Below, one piece after another: positions 32,620 to 43,634 of a stretch of DNA of 54,124 bases. This DNA is from Vibrio sp. 99-8-1 (lineage in GTDB: Bacteria; Pseudomonadota; Gammaproteobacteria; Enterobacterales; Vibrionaceae), in assembly GCF_013114595.1 (NCBI RefSeq), contig NZ_VTXE01000032.1, forward strand, positions 1-54,124. Direction: 5' to 3'. Both the position numbers and the translations under genes were made by a program. Each line of letters begins with the position of its first letter. Within the stretch, counting starts at the first letter, position 1. Under the pieces are notes generated by a model, which saw nothing but the letters and a program-made list of their open reading frames with translations, was not told where the DNA came from and ran no database searches.

Positions 32620-34164
32620 TTAATCTGGGAACTTCTCTCTAATATCTAAGAACTCTTCCCAGTTATCTAAAATCAAGTCCACCATTTTAGGCTCAAAATG
32701 CTTACCTCGTTGCGAGACAAACTCTTGCTTAATTTTTTCATCCGGCCACGGTTCTTTGTAGCTGCGCTTTGAACCCAATGCATCGAATACATCCGCAACC
32801 GCGGTTAATCGTCCTGCGACTGGAATATCTGTACCTGACAAGCCATTAGGGTAACCACTACCGTCCCATTTCTCATGGTGATAACCTGCAATTTCTTTAG
32901 CGACCAAGATTAACCGACGTTTAGAGTTACTCAGAATCTCAACGCCATAGTCAACGTGCTTCTTCATAACCTCCCACTCTTCACTGCTCAGTTTTCCGGG
33001 CTTATGAAGAATGCTATCAGGAATGGCCACTTTACCCACATCATGCAGTGGAGATGCATGCTTAATGAGTCGAGTCTCGTTGTCAGGCAAGCCATACAAC
33101 TGCCCTAACCGCTCACTAATCAAAGAAACACGTTGTACATGCGCACCGGTCTCTTTACTGCGAGCTTCAACCGCATTGGCAAGGTTGTAAACCAACTCTT
33201 TCGAGGTGTCTTGCAAATCCACCATTAGGTTAATATTTTCAAACGTCAGACAGATATTCTGCATGTATATCTCAAGCAGCTGCTTGTCTAACTCCGAAAG
33301 CTCTGTGTTTAAATTGATATAGAGGATACTGTTCACCCCTCTCTCATCAGTCGCAAAAAACACATAAGCATCTTTATAACTTAATGACCCACCAAAACTG
33401 ATCGTTTCTAAACAACGTTTTGCGACTTCATCAGGCAACAATTCAAATGAGCACTCAGGGTAAAAATTAACATAGTCCCCGGTAGCTGCAAGCGTTAAGG
33501 CACGAGTATCTTCACCATCCGAACTAGGTTGAACCAAGCAATAAAAAGCGGAAGCATCTAACTTTAATAAAGAGGTTAATTGATGCAAAACGGTTGTCGC
33601 ATAAGTTTTTAACGTATTGGTATTTTGTACGTTCGCAGAAGCGGTAATAACTCGGCTTAGTCCCTCTTTCTGCTCTTCAATTAAACAGAGATCTCGATAA
33701 GATCGCAGCATTGAATAGAGCAGAGTACGAAGCTTTTGCGTGGTCAGTTCGGTCTTTTCTTTGTAGTCATCAATTTCATACTCTTTAATGACGACATCTT
33801 CAGGTGCCTGTCCAGCTTGTCCCGTTCTTAATACCAAACGGATAAGACGGTTGTCCTGCTCTGTACGAATGTATTTAACCAAATCTAGACCAGCGTGTTC
33901 GGTTTCCATCACTACGTCTATTAGCGCAATGGCAATATCATCGTTATCTTGAAGTATCACCTTTGCCTGCTCTGCAGAAAACGCAGAAATAAGCTCTAAA
34001 TGTCGCTCTTGAAACTCAAAACCACTCAGTGCAATACGAGTAATTTGATGCATCTGCTCATCATCGTCTACTAGCAATACTCGCCATGGATTCTCGTGCA
34101 GTATGTTTTTTTCTTCTGTTTCATCTGTTCTTTTGGGATCACGAAGATCAGCAAACAACTCCAT
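32620..34164 (-). CDS. Response regulator with DUF3369 and HD-GYP phosphodiesterase domain
   Basis: A 514-residue protein: receiver domain (WRVLLVDDDEQMHQI near 28; phosphoacceptor aspartate in IALIDVVMETEHAG near residue 84), a DUF3369 domain (about 170-320), and a C-terminal HD-GYP domain. The last has HASPLHDVGKVAIPD near residue 368, GYHHEKWDGSGYPNGLSG with the GYP signature near residue 420, and ADVFDALGSKRSYKEPW. It is predicted to hydrolyse cyclic-di-GMP when phosphorylated. It faces the histidine kinase gene across a shared terminator; they probably form a two-component pair. An N-terminal stretch of 25 charged residues precedes the receiver. Confidence 0.92.
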   Translation of the reverse strand: MELFADLRDPKRTDETEEKNILHENPWRVLLVDDDEQMHQITRIALSGFEFQERHLELISAFSAEQAKVILQDNDDIAIALIDVVMETEHAGLDLVKYIRTEQDNRLIRLVLRTGQAGQAPEDVVIKEYEIDDYKEKTELTTQKLRTLLYSMLRSYRDLCLIEEQKEGLSRVITASANVQNTNTLKTYATTVLHQLTSLLKLDASAFYCLVQPSSDGEDTRALTLAATGDYVNFYPECSFELLPDEVAKRCLETISFGGSLSYKDAYVFFATDERGVNSILYINLNTELSELDKQLLEIYMQNICLTFENINLMVDLQDTSKELVYNLANAVEARSKETGAHVQRVSLISERLGQLYGLPDNETRLIKHASPLHDVGKVAIPDSILHKPGKLSSEEWEVMKKHVDYGVEILSNSKRRLILVAKEIAGYHHEKWDGSGYPNGLSGTDIPVAGRLTAVADVFDALGSKRSYKEPWPDEKIKQEFVSQRGKHFEPKMVDLILDNWEEFLDIREKFPD

Positions 34165-34417
34165 TTCAACCTCTTCTGACCTGTAACGGTGATTAATCTA
34201 GATCGTTAAATTCTATCAAGGAATAGCATCAACATTATTTATAATAGTCCTTAATAATTAGAATGCGTTAATAAGATAAAAATTCAAGCAGTTCTTTCTG
34301 CTAAGTTTAGTGTTCTTTTGTAAAGTGAGACATTGATTATTGATAATCACTCTCACATTAAGAAACAATACACATATTAGATAGAAAAATCACAGACTTC
34401 CATCAATAGATTATTAA
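34165..34417. other. AT-rich spacer upstream of the response regulator
   Basis: It contains the promoter side of the HD-GYP gene. I see no repeat, operator or small gene. Confidence 0.4.
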
Positions 34418-34445
34418 AAACCCCATTTATCGCTAAATGGGGTTT
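34418..34445. terminator. Terminator of the 66-residue gene
   Basis: AAACCCCATTTA, loop TCGC, TAAATGGGGTTT; on the minus strand it is followed by a T run. It ends the small gene at 34510. Confidence 0.9.
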
Positions 34446-34509
34446 GGTAGAAATAGTCGTCACCTTTTGGCTATTATCAGCATAAATACCGATAAAAACA
34501 GCTAGCACA

Positions 34510-34710
34510 TCAGTGAATTGGATTTTCTGTTTTCTGATAAAACTTTCCAAAATGTTCTTCTAATGCTTCTGGTGTCAGTTTTCCCTCAGCTTCCAGTTTC
34601 TTTAGCTTTTCAACCACGGCTTTCTGCTCTTCCATTGAGGGAAGTTTGACTTCCGGCTCATCATTGGATTCTTGGGACATTTTTTCTAACTCTTTTTCAA
34701 AATCACTCAT
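34510..34710 (-). CDS. Small charged hypothetical protein, 66 residues
   Basis: The peptide is highly charged, with a predicted helical core rich in glutamate and lysine (EEQKAVVEKLKKLEAEGKLTPEALEEHFGKFY). It lacks a signal peptide, membrane helix or cysteine. The terminator downstream and a start after AATGAG suggest a real gene. The 'KLEAEGKLTPEALEEHF' stretch has the look of a small conserved helical-hairpin protein, but I cannot name its family. It lies alone between the HD-GYP and moxR genes. Confidence 0.65.
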   Translation of the reverse strand: MSDFEKELEKMSQESNDEPEVKLPSMEEQKAVVEKLKKLEAEGKLTPEALEEHFGKFYQKTENPIH

Positions 34711-34982
34711 TCTGGTACCACTTCAATAGTTATCTGGCTAAAGTGTACCTACTTACAAGGTTTGATTCTACTCTCGGTTTATCTCTTCACACACAAGCCA
34801 GAAGACGCTTACCAGCCATACATGCCATTTTGTTTCTGTTTTGGGGCTCTCTATGCATCGCAATAACATCTGTTAAAAAAAACTGCTTGATAACTGTATG
34901 ACCAGCCTCATAATCTGTAAATAACTGAACTTTTTTATGCCTTTACTTACCAAGTATTAAAAATTTACCGAGACATTCACTT

Positions 34983-35939
34983 ATGCATGCAGAGTTATTT
35001 CAAAAACTTGAGTCTTATCTTAATACCCAGATCATCGGCCAGAGCGAATTGGTACAACAACTCCTTGTTGCCTTGCTTGCCGATGGACATATTTTGGTAG
35101 AGGGCCCTCCCGGTTTAGCGAAAACTCGCGCAGTACAGAAACTGTCAGAATGCATTGAGGGAGATTTCCATCGTATCCAGTTTACTCCGGATCTTCTTCC
35201 AGCAGACTTAACAGGTACGGACATATTCAGGCCAGAGAAAGGGGACTTTACTTTCCAAGCTGGTCCTATTTTTAATCACCTGCTGCTGGCAGACGAGATC
35301 AACCGGGCACCCGCCAAAGTTCAAGCTGCAATGCTAGAAGCGATGGCAGAGAAACAGATTACTGCCGGAAGAAAAACCTACTCACTGCCTGATCTGTTTC
35401 TGGTTATGGCGACACAGAACCCTATAGAACAAGAGGGAACTTACCCTCTTCCTGAAGCTCAATTGGACCGTTTTTTACTTCATTTAGATGTCAGCTACCC
35501 CGACAGTGACAGCGAACTGGCGATTTTGCGCCTAAACCGAGGTGAAGCACTTGGCAATGAACATATTGAGCCTGTGTTAATTGATCAATCGGTTATTTTC
35601 GCTGCTCGTCACCATGTACTGTCTGTTCATATGGCTGAAAGCATCGAACAATATATAGTGCGGCTGGTCATGGCCACACGCCAACCCGCTAAGTACTCTT
35701 CACAGCTCGAACAGTGGTTAGAGATGGGAGTAAGTCCAAGAGCCACTATTGCGTTAGATAGATGTGCAAGGGCTCATGCCTGGTTAGCGGGTCGAGACTA
35801 TGTTACCCCTGATGATGTCCAAAAAATGGCCTTTCCTGTTCTTCGCCATCGTCTGCTATTGAGTTATCAGGCTCAGGCAGAAAATATCCACCCGAATCAG
35901 GTGATTTCTCAACTGATCGCAACCGTGGGTAGCGCATAA
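34983..35939 (+). CDS. MoxR-family AAA+ ATPase
   Basis: A 318-residue MoxR chaperone-like ATPase. Walker A is GPPGLAKT (41-48) and Walker B LLLADEINRAPAKVQAAMLEAM near residue 100. It has the sensor ATQNPIEQEGTYPLPEAQLDRF and the C-terminal lid with GVSPRATIALDRCARAHAW. MoxR proteins remodel or activate VWA-domain partners. This one opens a six-gene operon with DUF58, DUF4381, two VWA proteins and a BatD protein. The intergenic distances downstream are 7 bases or negative. Confidence 0.94.
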   Translation: MHAELFQKLESYLNTQIIGQSELVQQLLVALLADGHILVEGPPGLAKTRAVQKLSECIEGDFHRIQFTPDLLPADLTGTDIFRPEKGDFTFQAGPIFNHLLLADEINRAPAKVQAAMLEAMAEKQITAGRKTYSLPDLFLVMATQNPIEQEGTYPLPEAQLDRFLLHLDVSYPDSDSELAILRLNRGEALGNEHIEPVLIDQSVIFAARHHVLSVHMAESIEQYIVRLVMATRQPAKYSSQLEQWLEMGVSPRATIALDRCARAHAWLAGRDYVTPDDVQKMAFPVLRHRLLLSYQAQAENIHPNQVISQLIATVGSA

Positions 35940-35946
35940 ATCTGTC

Positions 35947-36879
35947 ATGAAGATCGATTTACCTAGCAACGCCAATGGCGTGACACTCTGTCTAGATGAA
36001 CTTTTGCCTTATAAGAGTCAAACGGTTCGATGGCTTGCACCCGCTAAAAGTTTATGGTCTCAACTTAACGGTCAACATCAGAGTGGCCAACAGGGACGAG
36101 GAATGAACTTTGCCGAGGTGAGAAAATATCAAGCCGGTGACGACATTCGCGCCATCGACTGGCGAGTAACCGCAAGAACCGGGAAAGCCCACACCAAATT
36201 ATTTACTGAAGAGCGTGAAAAACCCGTCATGCTCTACCTTGATTTCAGTCGAACCATGAGGTTTGGCTCCCAATACCTATTAAAGTCAGTTCAAATGGCA
36301 CACATGGCCAGTTTAATCAGTTGGTTAGCGGTAGAACAGAAGGATCGTATAGGCGCCGTGTTAGACAGCGGTACAGAGTTATTTGAGCTAAAACCCACCT
36401 CACGAAATCGAGGCCCATTACAGTTACTAAGTAAATTGATTGAAATGCATAATGGCGCATTGTATAACCACGCATTACATAGTGCTGAGCAATCATTGCA
36501 AAATGGGCTTTATACTTTAAATCGACTGTGCCCAAAAGGAAGTGAAATCGTTATTTGTAGTGACTTTACCCGTTTTGATGAGCAGAGAGACAGAGCCATT
36601 ATAACCAAGCTTAGGCAGCACAACCGTGTTCAAATGATTCAATTTTTTGATCCACTAGAGCACGGGCAAACCTCATTCAGAGGAACAGAAAAAGTAACCA
36701 ATGGAAAACAGAGCATCTGGCTAAACTTTTCCAATAAAAAAACCAAACAACAACTGGAAAGCGCTTTTCATATAGAACAGCAGAAAATTAAATCTCTATG
36801 CCAATCATTGGCGATTCCATACTATTCACTATCAAGTGCAGAGCCACTTATTAACCAAATTGCCGGGACGCAGTCATGA
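35947..36879 (+). CDS. DUF58 domain protein
   Basis: The 310-residue protein has the DUF58 core RGMNFAEVRKYQAGDDIRAIDWRVTARTGKAHTKLFTEERE (residues about 52-92) and a VWA-like fold (VMLYLDFSRTMRFGSQ), partly degenerate in the metal site. DUF58 proteins always accompany MoxR ATPases in this type of operon and are presumed to be the adaptor. The ATGA overlap with the next gene shows coupling. No membrane helices. Confidence 0.9.
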   Translation: MKIDLPSNANGVTLCLDELLPYKSQTVRWLAPAKSLWSQLNGQHQSGQQGRGMNFAEVRKYQAGDDIRAIDWRVTARTGKAHTKLFTEEREKPVMLYLDFSRTMRFGSQYLLKSVQMAHMASLISWLAVEQKDRIGAVLDSGTELFELKPTSRNRGPLQLLSKLIEMHNGALYNHALHSAEQSLQNGLYTLNRLCPKGSEIVICSDFTRFDEQRDRAIITKLRQHNRVQMIQFFDPLEHGQTSFRGTEKVTNGKQSIWLNFSNKKTKQQLESAFHIEQQKIKSLCQSLAIPYYSLSSAEPLINQIAGTQS

Positions 36880-37358
36880 CAGAAACAACAACAAATATAA
36901 GTCATCCCCTTTCTCTTCAATCTATTCATTTACCTGAGCCTCCGACATTTTGGCCAGTTGCATGGGGTTGGTGGAGTCTACTTGCCGCCGCCATATTACT
37001 CATATTGGTGATTGTTGGGACATGGCGTTGGCGAAAAAACCGACTGCGAGCTAAAAAAGCAGCATTAGCCCTGCTTACTTTAGAGAAAAGCACCCTAACA
37101 CCATCTGGAGCCATGGAAATCGTCCGCCAAGCGGTTTTAAGTTATTACCCTCGCTCCCGTGTTGCTCATTTATCTGGAGACAAATGGTTGCAGTTCTTAG
37201 ATTCTCAAGTTAGCAGTGCCATATTTAGCAGCAATCAGAGTCAGTGGTTAGAAGCCTTGTATCAAAAAGAGAGCCATTTTGACCGAGAAGAGATGATCAA
37301 ACAGTGTGATCACTGGCTTACTACCGCGTTGCCACCCAAACGAGGCGGTCGTGGATAG
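36876..37358 (+). CDS. DUF4381 membrane protein
   Basis: The 160-residue protein has one transmembrane helix (WWSLLAAAILLILVIVGTW near residue 31) with a proline-rich N-terminus (LPEPPTFWPVAWGWW) and a cytoplasmic tail of about 105 residues (ILRQAV-like helix AMEIVRQAVLSYYPRSRVAHLSG). DUF4381 is the standard third gene of the MoxR-DUF58-VWA cluster. It overlaps the upstream stop by four bases (ATGA) and the downstream VWA gene by eight. Confidence 0.88.
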   Translation: MTETTTNISHPLSLQSIHLPEPPTFWPVAWGWWSLLAAAILLILVIVGTWRWRKNRLRAKKAALALLTLEKSTLTPSGAMEIVRQAVLSYYPRSRVAHLSGDKWLQFLDSQVSSAIFSSNQSQWLEALYQKESHFDREEMIKQCDHWLTTALPPKRGGRG

Positions 37359-38320
37359 TTTGTTTAACATCAGTTTATTATGGTGGTGGATGCTATTTCT
37401 GCTGCCATTGCCCGTTTTAGTCTATTATTTTACACCTGCAGTCAGCACCACAGCAGCCGTTAGCTTACCCTACTTGCCTCAGCAAGCTGCGGAAACCAAG
37501 TCGCGATTCTCTTTAAGCCAAATTATTGCTGGGCTCATCTGGCTGTTACTTGTCACCGCTAGCGCACGACCCGTTTGGTATGGGGAACCCATCGCACACC
37601 AACCTAAACACCGCGATATGATGCTGGTGGTGGATTTGTCCGGTTCAATGGAACAGAAAGATATGCTATCGGGTGACGAGTATATTGACCGACTGTCAGC
37701 GGTAAAGCAGGTCCTATCCGACTTTATTTTTCAGCGAACAGGGGACCGTCTTGGCCTGATTCTTTTTGCTGATCACGCTTATTTACAAACACCGCTCACT
37801 AGAGATAGACAAACTATTTCAGAGCAACTTAATCGCACAGTGCTTGGACTGGTTGGCAAGAAAACCGCCATTGGTGAAGGGATAGGATTGGCGACCAAAA
37901 CATTTATTGATAGTGACGCCCCTCAACGGGTCATAATATTACTTAGTGACGGTTCAAATACCGCTGGCGTGTTAGACCCGATTAAAGCCGCACAGATAGC
38001 AAAAAAATATCGCACCACCATTTATACCGTAGGTGTTGGCGCAGGGGAGATGGTCGTGAATGATTTTTTCATGTCACGAAAAGTGAATACCGCGAGAGAT
38101 CTGGATGAAAAAAGTCTGAGCAAAATTGCAGAAATAACCGGAGGGCAATATTTTAGAGCCAGAGATCAGCAACAGTTACAAAGTATCTATCAAACCATAA
38201 ATGAATTAGAGCCTATAGCAACAGATAAACAGATTTTGCGTCCACAAACCGAGTGGTTTAAATACCCACTTTCCCTTGCGTTGATTCTATCTGTTGTACT
38301 TTTTGTTATGAGAAAAAACC

Positions 38321-38328
<8 letters not shown>
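37351..38328 (+). CDS. VWA-domain membrane protein, BatA-type
   Basis: A protein of about 325 residues with transmembrane helices at both ends (WWWMLFLLPLPVLVYYFTP; LIAGLIWLLLVTAS; and the C-terminal SLALILSVVLFVM) enclosing a von Willebrand A domain. The metal ion site DLSGSMEQ near residue 93, the threonine of the LTRDR loop and the aspartate of LLSDGSNTAG are all present. The start is GTG at 37351, after GAGGCGGTC and overlapping the previous stop; the frame continues further up, but that would duplicate the end of the DUF4381 gene. It would present its VWA domain to the periplasm. Confidence 0.88.
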
Positions 38329-40219
<1,891 letters not shown>

Positions 40220-40221
40220 CC

Positions 40222-41880
40222 ATGAACACATTTCACTTAACTTATCGTCGTTATATACCTCTATTTCTTGGGCTAATATTAGCGCTAGTAAGTGAGTATT
40301 CACTTGCATCATTAACTGCGACGGTTTCTAAAAACAAGGTAGCGAAAGGCGAAGTTTTTCAGCTTAAAGTGGTCGCTGACGAGCGCCTTTCATCCGATGA
40401 CATTGATTTTTCTGTTCTAGAGCAAGATTTTTTTATTGGCAGACCAAATTTTGCCATGTCAGTTAACTCCTTCAATGGTAAAAGCGCCATCAGAAGTGAA
40501 TGGAACCTCTCCCTTGCCGCTCTTCGCGCAGGCGTTCTCTCAATACCAAGTTTCACTGTCGGCGGCAACCAGACTGACACGCTTTACATCACCTCTACCG
40601 TTGACCCCAATGAAACAACCCAAGACGAATTGATCGAATACCAGAGCCAGTTGAACAAGAGCCAACTGTACCCTGAAGAGATAGCCAAACTCGATACTCG
40701 CCTCATTATCAAAACGGACCTAAGGCGATTACAAAATCCGCAAATCACGCCCCCACAAGCAACCCAAGGGATAGATTTAGAAGCCATTGGCGAATCAAAG
40801 CAGTACCAAAAAGTCATCGACGGTGTAGAAGTCACCATTGTTGATCAAAGCTACCAAGTAAGCGGTTCTCAGTCAGGTCAATTTGTGATAACAGGCCCTT
40901 CATTAACAGGCACCATTATTGAGAGAAACCCACAAAGTGGTGCCACTAAGCTGGTCTCCATTAATACCCATGCCAATGAAATAGCCGTCACAATATTAGC
41001 AAAACCTGACAACTTTCAAGGCCACTGGTTGCCAAGCACTCGCGTGAACCTAGTACAGACATGGCAAGATGAAGAAGGAAACAGCATTGATGAACAAAAT
41101 ACCTTCTCCACCCGTGTTGGAGCACCTATTACACGTACAGTTACACTAGAAGTAACAGGTGTTGCTCCATCTCAACTTCCTGATATTGAGCTAAATTACC
41201 CTGACTCTATTCGTCTCTACCCTGAACAGGCAAAATTTCAGCAACTGGATGACCGAGTGGTGATGACGGTTAAACACGTCATTATAGCCAAAACAGAAGG
41301 CTCAATAGAGTTACCCGCGATTGCCATTAATTGGTGGAACACCTCGACAAAACAACTCGCCTCCGCTTCCGTTAGTGGCCTAACTCTCCAAGTTCAGCAA
41401 GGGGAACAGCAATCAACGGCGTTACTTAGCAACCCGTTAAACACCCTTCCTCCACAAGATGAGAAGGTGGTGGAAGTTATCGTCACTGATGCAGGGTTAT
41501 GGCCTTATCTCAGCGCTTTTTTTGCTCTGCTCTGGTTACTATTTATGGCCTTGTGGCTGAAAGCGAAAAAGGCAACCACAACACAACCTGTAAACACGCT
41601 TATCGAAAAAGATAACAACATTATTAAACAGTTAGACTCAGTAATTGCGCAAAGCGATGGTATTAAATTGCAAACTTTGGTCACGCAATGGCTAGCAGAA
41701 AATCAAGATATTGATGAGAAAATCAAAGCTGACATTGAACAAGAAATGAATATCATTATGAAGGCGATTTATACGCCTGACAGCCAATCATGGGATAAAA
41801 AAACGATACGGAAATTACTGAAAAAAGCCAATAAACAGAGAGTAAACAAGCCTGATGAATCAGGATTAGCTGAGCTGTAG
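40222..41880 (+). CDS. BatD-family protein
   Basis: A protein of about 552 residues with a signal peptide (YRRYIPLFLGLILALVSEYSLA), beta-sandwich extracytoplasmic repeats (for example LTATVSKNKVAKGEVFQLKVVADERL) and one C-terminal transmembrane helix (LWPYLSAFFALLWLLFMALWL near residue 430). A cytoplasmic tail of about 100 residues follows. This is the BatD arrangement and the closing gene of Bat-type operons. GTG at 40213 could also start the frame and overlaps the previous gene, but ATG 40222 gives a normal signal peptide. The role of Bat operons is uncertain; proposals include envelope stress and aerotolerance. Confidence 0.85.
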   Translation: MNTFHLTYRRYIPLFLGLILALVSEYSLASLTATVSKNKVAKGEVFQLKVVADERLSSDDIDFSVLEQDFFIGRPNFAMSVNSFNGKSAIRSEWNLSLAALRAGVLSIPSFTVGGNQTDTLYITSTVDPNETTQDELIEYQSQLNKSQLYPEEIAKLDTRLIIKTDLRRLQNPQITPPQATQGIDLEAIGESKQYQKVIDGVEVTIVDQSYQVSGSQSGQFVITGPSLTGTIIERNPQSGATKLVSINTHANEIAVTILAKPDNFQGHWLPSTRVNLVQTWQDEEGNSIDEQNTFSTRVGAPITRTVTLEVTGVAPSQLPDIELNYPDSIRLYPEQAKFQQLDDRVVMTVKHVIIAKTEGSIELPAIAINWWNTSTKQLASASVSGLTLQVQQGEQQSTALLSNPLNTLPPQDEKVVEVIVTDAGLWPYLSAFFALLWLLFMALWLKAKKATTTQPVNTLIEKDNNIIKQLDSVIAQSDGIKLQTLVTQWLAENQDIDEKIKADIEQEMNIIMKAIYTPDSQSWDKKTIRKLLKKANKQRVNKPDESGLAEL

Positions 41881-42242
41881 TGGCTACAGGATATAGATCA
41901 GCAATCACGTAAGTGACAAAGTGTGTCTTTAATTGGCAATTTGGTGGCTTCTACAACACCAAACCGATAGGCGCATAGGCACCAATTTTTGCTGATTTAT
42001 TATGTACAGGCTCGGTACACCTAAGATGGTGAATTTGTCTAACTAATAGCCAATAAACTGTATTATGGAGAGCTGAACATGGGCGTTTTTAAATCTATTC
42101 AACAGCTTAATTATGACTAGAAAATATAGGGCAAGCCATTTTAACAAACTGTTCTATCATGTTTTTTTCCCTTTTCGCGTTGATGGAATTACTTACAGTG
42201 TCAATTTTTCGACTGAAAATAATTCCTCAATTAACACAAAAA
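41881..42242. other. Intergenic region holding the diverged element copy
   Basis: Between the convergent batD and hdfR genes. It contains element copy 2 (41970-42082). Apart from that it is AT-rich, and I see no strong terminator for either gene. Confidence 0.5.
41970..42082. repeat. Structured intergenic element, copy 2
   Basis: It aligns with 2662-2775, sharing ATAGGCGCAT at the start, ATTATGT just before the hairpin, ACACCTRA after it, and ATTATGGNGAGCTGA at the end, with many changes in between. The hairpin TGTAC/GTACA replaces TGTGC/GCACA of copy 1. The 40-codon frame of copy 1 is interrupted here by stops and a one-base deletion, so selection on a protein is unlikely. Confidence 0.45.
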
Positions 42243-43130
42243 CTAAATAGTACTTTCTCCAGCCTGTTGCAGGCTATATGCGGTAAGTGGGTTGATTTCT
42301 GCGACCAAGCGTTCGACTTGCTTAATTGCGTCTATTGAAGTGCTCGATTTCCGATAGCTGAGATAAATAGGTCTACACCAGTCTTCACTACCTGTTACGT
42401 TATACAACTGCTCACTTGCCAAAAAAGGCTCCACTACTGAAGTAGGTAAATAAGCGGTTCCTCCCTTTTCCAGTATAAAATCTAATGCAATTCTAGCAGT
42501 GGAAGTCCGTAGATAAGGAGCAGCTACCGAAGGATGTCTTTCGGCATGCTCAGATGCAAAGCGAGTGCCCCAGTCAACATAAATATATTTCTGTTCAAAT
42601 GCATCCTGTTCCTGGCAAGGCTCAGTCGATATCAAGGTTAGAGTAAGATCTGCTATATGTTTGCAAAACAATTCATCAGACTTAATTGTATCCAGAGCGA
42701 AGGCCATATCCAGCGTTCTTTCCAGCAGGTTTCGGTTTATTTGTTCCCGAGATAACGCTTCTGCAATAAAACCGTAGCCTTCAAATGCATCGGTCACGAT
42801 ACTTAAACAGTTTTGCAAGTAAGCATCCCATATGTTGGGCGTTCCCCCTATGGTCAATTGAAGTGCCTTGCCTTGTTCTAGAGAAAGCTCGAATTTTGCC
42901 TGTTCAAGGGAAGATACCATCACTTCAGCATAGCCTATTAAACGTTCGCCCGCAGATGTCAACTTTATTGCATTTCTGTCTCGCGTAAACAGCGTTGTAT
43001 CAAAGAAGGATTCTAGCTGTTTTATTCTGGCACTCACCGCTGCTTGAGTAATATAGAGATTTTCTGCAGCCCGGCCAAAGTGTCGTTCTTTCGCCACTTC
43101 CAGAAAGGTTTGGAATACTTTTACGTCCAT
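42243..43130 (-). CDS. hdfR: LysR-family regulator, HdfR-like
   Basis: The 295-residue LysR protein is close to HdfR, the E. coli repressor of the flhDC flagellar master operon. The N-terminal winged helix is typical: VFQTFLEVAKERHFGRAAENLYITQAAVSARIKQLE. An effector-binding domain follows. As in E. coli, the gene is divergent from maoP (yifE), the next gene here, which supports the HdfR identity or a paralogue of it. A 15-bp dyad lies in the shared promoter region. Whether it controls flagella in this organism is unknown. Confidence 0.82.
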   Translation of the reverse strand: MDVKVFQTFLEVAKERHFGRAAENLYITQAAVSARIKQLESFFDTTLFTRDRNAIKLTSAGERLIGYAEVMVSSLEQAKFELSLEQGKALQLTIGGTPNIWDAYLQNCLSIVTDAFEGYGFIAEALSREQINRNLLERTLDMAFALDTIKSDELFCKHIADLTLTLISTEPCQEQDAFEQKYIYVDWGTRFASEHAERHPSVAAPYLRTSTARIALDFILEKGGTAYLPTSVVEPFLASEQLYNVTGSEDWCRPIYLSYRKSSTSIDAIKQVERLVAEINPLTAYSLQQAGESTI

Positions 43131-43174
43131 CTTCTTGCCTCATGAATTTTCCAGCGCAGCATAACAACAATTTA

Positions 43175-43189
43175 TTGTCGAGACGACAA
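43175..43189. promoter_or_regulatory. Dyad in the hdfR/maoP divergent promoter
   Basis: TTGTCG-AGA-CGACAA is a perfect inverted repeat at a distance of 45 bases from the hdfR start. It suits a LysR-type autoregulatory operator and might control both divergent genes. Confidence 0.45.
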
Positions 43190-43265
43190 AAATAATTTGA
43201 TTTTCAAAACTCACATTTACCACTAACTTTCGCTTCAATCCAATGATAAAAATAATGAGGTCAAT

Positions 43266-43631
43266 ATGCCTGAAATATTACTCCGTATGGGGGAAAAACG
43301 CTTTTACGACGATAAAGCATTTCCTCGCGGTTTTGCGAAATCCGGTAACTTTACGATTCTAGAAGAAGAACTGTTGATCTACTACGGTGATACAATGGAA
43401 GGGTTAGAAACAGGGAGGTTAGAGCCAGAAAATTCTGATGAAAAACACTTTCTTAAAGTACTTAGAGATCCAAAAAAAGCCAACACTAAGCTGGAAACAA
43501 CATGGCTTAAGTACATCAAACATGCACGGGGAAGAAAGCACTTCTATACACTAAGCAGTAAAAAACCTTCGGTCAGTCAATCCCTGATCGATTTAACTGA
43601 TGACACCAGCTGCTCGGACTTTGAGGATTAA
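43266..43631 (+). CDS. maoP: MaoP-like DUF413 protein
   Basis: The 121-residue protein belongs to DUF413, the family of MaoP (YifE), which with the maoS site shapes the Ori macrodomain of the E. coli chromosome. FYDDKAFPRGFAKSGNFTILEEELLIYYGDTMEGLETGRLEP matches the family core, followed by LKYIKHARGRKHFYTLSSKKP. The tail is acidic (LIDLTDDTSCSDFED), as it is in E. coli MaoP. Unlike E. coli, it opens an operon: the GshB-like ligase begins 3 bases after its stop. It is possibly a paralogue specialised to this cluster. Confidence 0.85.
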   Translation: MPEILLRMGEKRFYDDKAFPRGFAKSGNFTILEEELLIYYGDTMEGLETGRLEPENSDEKHFLKVLRDPKKANTKLETTWLKYIKHARGRKHFYTLSSKKPSVSQSLIDLTDDTSCSDFED

Positions 43632-43634
43632 TCG

